Positions 60,885 through 64,000 of a stretch of DNA of 64,000 nucleotides are shown here, one piece after another. Position numbers and translations under genes: made by a program. The stretch is from Botrytis cinerea B05.10 (Eukaryota; Ascomycota; Leotiomycetes; Helotiales; Sclerotiniaceae). Numbering within the stretch: position 1 is the stretch's first letter; every line of letters begins with the position of its first letter. Below the pieces are notes generated by a model. The model was not told the DNA's origin. It saw nothing but the letters and a program-made list of their open reading frames with translations, and searched no databases. The stretch is taken from NCBI RefSeq assembly GCF_000143535.2, contig NC_037319.1, forward strand, positions 930,001 through 994,000. Direction: 5' to 3'.

Positions 60885-61127
60885 TGCTGGCTGGTGGGTG
60901 GGTGGTATACAATTCGAGGTAATGGAGGATGAAGATGAAGACGTAAATGTAAAACTACTTTTAGCATGATACGAATTTTATGGTGTGGATTATTAATAAG
61001 GATGATTACAAGTGAAGCCAACTATAAACTTTATATAGTTAACTATTCAAATAGTTACACATTCACATTTATTATTATGATATTCCATCTCTCTCTTGGT
61101 TGAATGATCTGTTCTCGAGCTGTTCTA

Positions 61128-61149
61128 CTTATTATTATTATTATTATTA
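61128..61149. repeat. ATT trinucleotide microsatellite
   Basis: About seven tandem ATT units. Confidence 0.9.
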
Positions 61150-61254
61150 CAAAGTCCTTACTACTTATCACTTATTACTTATTACTTACTTTTACCTGCT
61201 ACTTGCGATTTTGGATGCATAGACCAACCACCCAGTCTGTTTTACCACATACAC

Positions 61255-61266
<12 letters not shown>

Positions 61267-61288
<22 letters not shown>
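61267..61288. repeat. CA dinucleotide microsatellite
   Basis: About ten CA units following CATA repeats, then CACAC variants. Confidence 0.9.
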
Positions 61289-61998
61289 CACACCACACCA
61301 CACCTCAATCTCCATCCATCTTCCCAATCCATCTATCCATCCCACCCATCCCATCCCATCCATCATCATCAAAATCTCTTCCACGCCCACGGCGTCTCTA
61401 TCTCATCACCCCACGACCACAAATTCACCCCTCCAATTTAAATACGAGAAAATCAAATCCATCCATCCATTCATCCGTCCATCCCGTTCGTGGTATGCGA
61501 TCAGGGAATCCTCAATTGTATTGTTCCCATTAGGAAGAGGGAGAGACTGAAACAAAAGAAATATTTACAGAGTGGTGAGTGAATTGACTTGATTTGTTCA
61601 GCCCCCCCCTGGCTGGGAAACCTTCAGCCACCCGCCCACCTTAGCACCTGGCTGGCTGGCATACTTCTCGGAGATGTAGATGTTGATATTGATACGACGA
61701 GATTGATATGACAATAGCATGTCTTCTATTCTATTCTATTCGTCGATTCGTTGATTCATTCATTCATTTGTTGGCTCATTCGCCCATTCACCCATTCACC
61801 CATTCACCCATTCCAACTTTGCAAGATAACAGGAGCTCTACACAGATGCCATGGTATCAAGATGTTACTTATTACTGATTGGAGATTTTGTAGTCTCAAC
61901 ACCCACCCACCTGGACCAGATATCAGCCTCAGAAAGGATCTCACTCCATCCAATCCAGCAAGGCACGCAAGGGATCTTTTAACCTTTTGGATTCTTCT

Positions 61999-61999
<1 letters not shown>

Positions 62000-62048
<49 letters not shown>
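62000..62048. repeat. CA dinucleotide microsatellite (about 24 copies)
   Basis: Longest simple repeat in the window, uninterrupted for 49 bp and then degraded with CATA units to about 62160. Confidence 0.95.
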
Positions 62049-62054
<6 letters not shown>

Positions 62055-63196
62055 ACACATACACACCACCCACCATTCCAGCAAAGATAATAAAAAAAAT
62101 AACACACAATACATACATATACACATACACACCCACACACACGCCCACACACAAGAAATACCATCAGATTTAATCTATCATGGAGGTATGAAAAAAAGAT
62201 TTTATTTTCTCTTATTTTCTTTTAATTTCTTTCTTTCTTTCTTTCTACGCACGTTCTACTCCCTTCTTTCTTTTTTAGCCTCTTCCCTCTTCCCTCTTCC
62301 TTGAAAGTGAAGAGTAGTTGTTGGCATTCTTTGCGCTCCCGGGGATGTGGTTCTTATCATGAGTGGTACCGATTTTTGATTTTCCTTCAGGCCACGAATT
62401 TCGGTCTCTGCTTCTCGACCTTGAATCGAAAATGTGACGAGTGTTGGCTCCACTAGGTACCCCTTTGCGTTTTCTCTTTTCCTTGTAATGTGTATTGTTT
62501 TCTTCTTTCCCTTCTTCTTCTTCTTCTTTTGTTCGCCAATCTGGTGATGTGGTAGTACATATCATATACATATATAAGCAAAGCTGAAGTTCCAACGATA
62601 TCGAAGGTGTCGATGTTCAATATTGCTGGCTTTTCTTGTCGCCTCATTTTACCATCCTTTACATCTCTACACACATTGGAGTGAAGGATACATAATTCAA
62701 GACTCAAACTCTTCGATCAGTGTCACTCAAAGGATTTACGAGAGTTGTTCTCGTGTTAGAATTCTGTGCATACCCGTTTCTAGATTCCTCTATACAATTT
62801 CGAATTTGGAAGACCGAGCACAACTTGACACTTATCCGAGACTTTGGTATGAGTGCCGGTTGTTGATGTTGGACAAACAGACGGGGGACTTTGGCTTGGA
62901 GCTTTTGATTTTTACTTTGGCAAGGCTGGTGGGATTCTATGAGGAGCTGGGGTTTGAATGATTGTTATGATCTTATGTCCCTTGGGGTATTGATCTTTTT
63001 CGGCAAACAATATCTCACCACATGCAAGAAGCAAATATTGGATTCCATTCAGCTGATATCACATTATCTTTTCACGACTTCATGTTATCACATCTTTTCT
63101 ATCACCTAATTACTCATTCCTGTAATACTCATTTGCAAAGTTGCACTTTTTACTTGTACGATATTGGTTTTATTGTTTCTTTTTAATATTAATCAG

Positions 63197-64000
63197 ATGT
63201 CTACCTCTCCTACTTCTGTTTTGCAAATTGGGCGTAGACGTACCAAGGAGAATCAAGCCTATAATGGTCCTCCTAGAATGGGTCCCGTTCGACATATTAG
63301 TCCAGCATCACTAAATCTTGAATTTCTTCATGAACAGAATCGTGCCGCTCTCCAAAAGAAGGATGCTACCAAGGTAGTTGATCCAGCACCTGGTGTTGCC
63401 GCAAAAGGCAAACCTAGATTATTATTGATGGGTCAAAGAAGGTGAGTTGCAATATTAGAAATATCGAAATTGAGGACATTGTATACTAATCTTCTTCAGA
63501 TCTGGAAAGTCTTCGATATCTAGCGTTGTATTCCATAAGATGCCTCCAAATGAAACCCTTTTTCTCGAATCTACCGCAAGAATTCAGAAAGATTCTATGC
63601 AGTAAGCCAAATACTTTTCTGTTATGATGCTGCCTGCTAATGTGCTCAAGTTCCTTTATGGATTTCCAGGTTTGGGATTTTCCAGGTCAAATCGATTTCC
63701 AAGATGCTCAATTCGATGTTGATGCTATCTTTGGTGAAATTGGTGCTTTAATTTGGGTTATTGATGCTCAAGATGACTACCTAGAAGCCATTGCTCGTCT
63801 CAACAGTACCATTTACAACCTTCATCAATCTTTCCCAAACATTAACATTGAAGTGTTCATTCATAAAGTAGATGGTTTATCGGATGATTACATGCTCGAT
63901 ATTCAACGCGACATTATGCAACGAATTCAAGATGAACTCTCGGATCAAGGAATGGAAAATGCACCAGTCAACTTTCATCTCACATCTATTTACAATCATT
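63197..64000 (+). CDS. gtr2: Rag-type GTPase Gtr2 (RagC/D), N-terminal part, cut by window edge
   Basis: Small GTPase that pairs with Gtr1 on the vacuole and signals amino-acid sufficiency to TORC1. Exons seen: 63197-63441, 63500-63601 and 63651 onward, with introns of 58 and 49 nt. The protein begins [20 protein letters not shown] with a 75-residue disordered lead. The P-loop is [13 protein letters not shown] across intron 1. The second junction restores [18 protein letters not shown] (switch II/G3). HKVDGLSDD is the Rag-type G4 motif. The [12 protein letters not shown] wording separates RagC/D from RagA/B. At intron 2 the acceptor after CTCAAG was chosen because the nearer TTTCCAG acceptor breaks the frame. 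The C-terminal roadblock domain lies beyond 64000. Confidence 0.93.

Larger units (their letters stand above)
60083..63196. other. Microsatellite-rich intergenic region upstream of gtr2
   Basis: 3.1 kb without a supportable gene. GGATATGGATGTG-type repeats (60770-60815), GA tract, ATT tract, two CA tracts, CATTCACC repeats (about 61785-61813), TTTC repeats (62229-62247) and TTC repeats (about 62500-62529). Long antisense frames here are artefacts of the repeats. Confidence 0.6.

Overview
The window looks like nuclear DNA of a filamentous ascomycete, most likely a leotiomycete of the Botrytis/Sclerotinia type. Genes are split by short introns (about 48-200 nt) with GTATGT/GTAAGT-type donors and CTAAC/CTAAT-like branch points. 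The gene set is fungal: exportin-T, a fungal-type xylulokinase, separase, Isy1, Gtr2, a proteinase K-like subtilase, a heme-thiolate peroxidase and a MIF-like protein with a long extension. The genus is an inference from gene character; no marker was searched.

Layout. 1-758 (-) is the start of exportin-T, running off the left edge. 1903-4141 (-) encodes a TPR/DnaJ co-chaperone with a candidate step-type heat-shock element upstream. 4142-11652 is 7.5 kb without a convincing gene: low-complexity DNA, then an AT-rich island. 11653-18559 is compact: xylulokinase (-), a mitochondrial-type CDF metal transporter (-), a SIRT4-like sirtuin (+) and a small mitochondrial-type membrane protein (-). Separase (+) spans 18843-25259. 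Isy1 (-) at 27374-28221 has a start exon consisting only of ATG. Then come a TPR-like protein (+, 29553-31307), an orphan 134-aa protein (+, 32912-33424), a secreted subtilase (+, 36443-37823), an 812-aa disordered orphan (+, 41080-43518), a four-TM protein (-, 44545-45296) and a secreted chloroperoxidase/peroxygenase (+, 47580-48595).

From 48596 to 55269 no protein gene can be supported. Inside it, about 49.8-53.1 kb is packed with short inverted repeats, including three degenerate copies of a repeat with an exact 68-bp period, followed at about 53.39-53.52 kb by a candidate Pol III small RNA (TATA, box-A-like motif, compact predicted fold, T-run). The right end holds an eight-TM membrane protein (+, 55270-56722), a MIF-fold protein (+, 58960-60082), a microsatellite-rich stretch, and the start of the Rag-type GTPase Gtr2 (+, from 63197), cut by the right edge.

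There is no operon-like or biosynthetic cluster logic. Most genes are independent housekeeping functions: tRNA export, protein folding, pentose use, mitochondrial metal and NAD biology, chromosome segregation, splicing and TORC1 signalling. The orphan, secreted and membrane genes sit in the long gene-poor stretches. The observations most worth a second look are the candidate Pol III RNA, the hairpin/68-bp repeat tract, the MIF-fold protein that cannot have the family's N-terminal catalytic proline, and the orphan genes.
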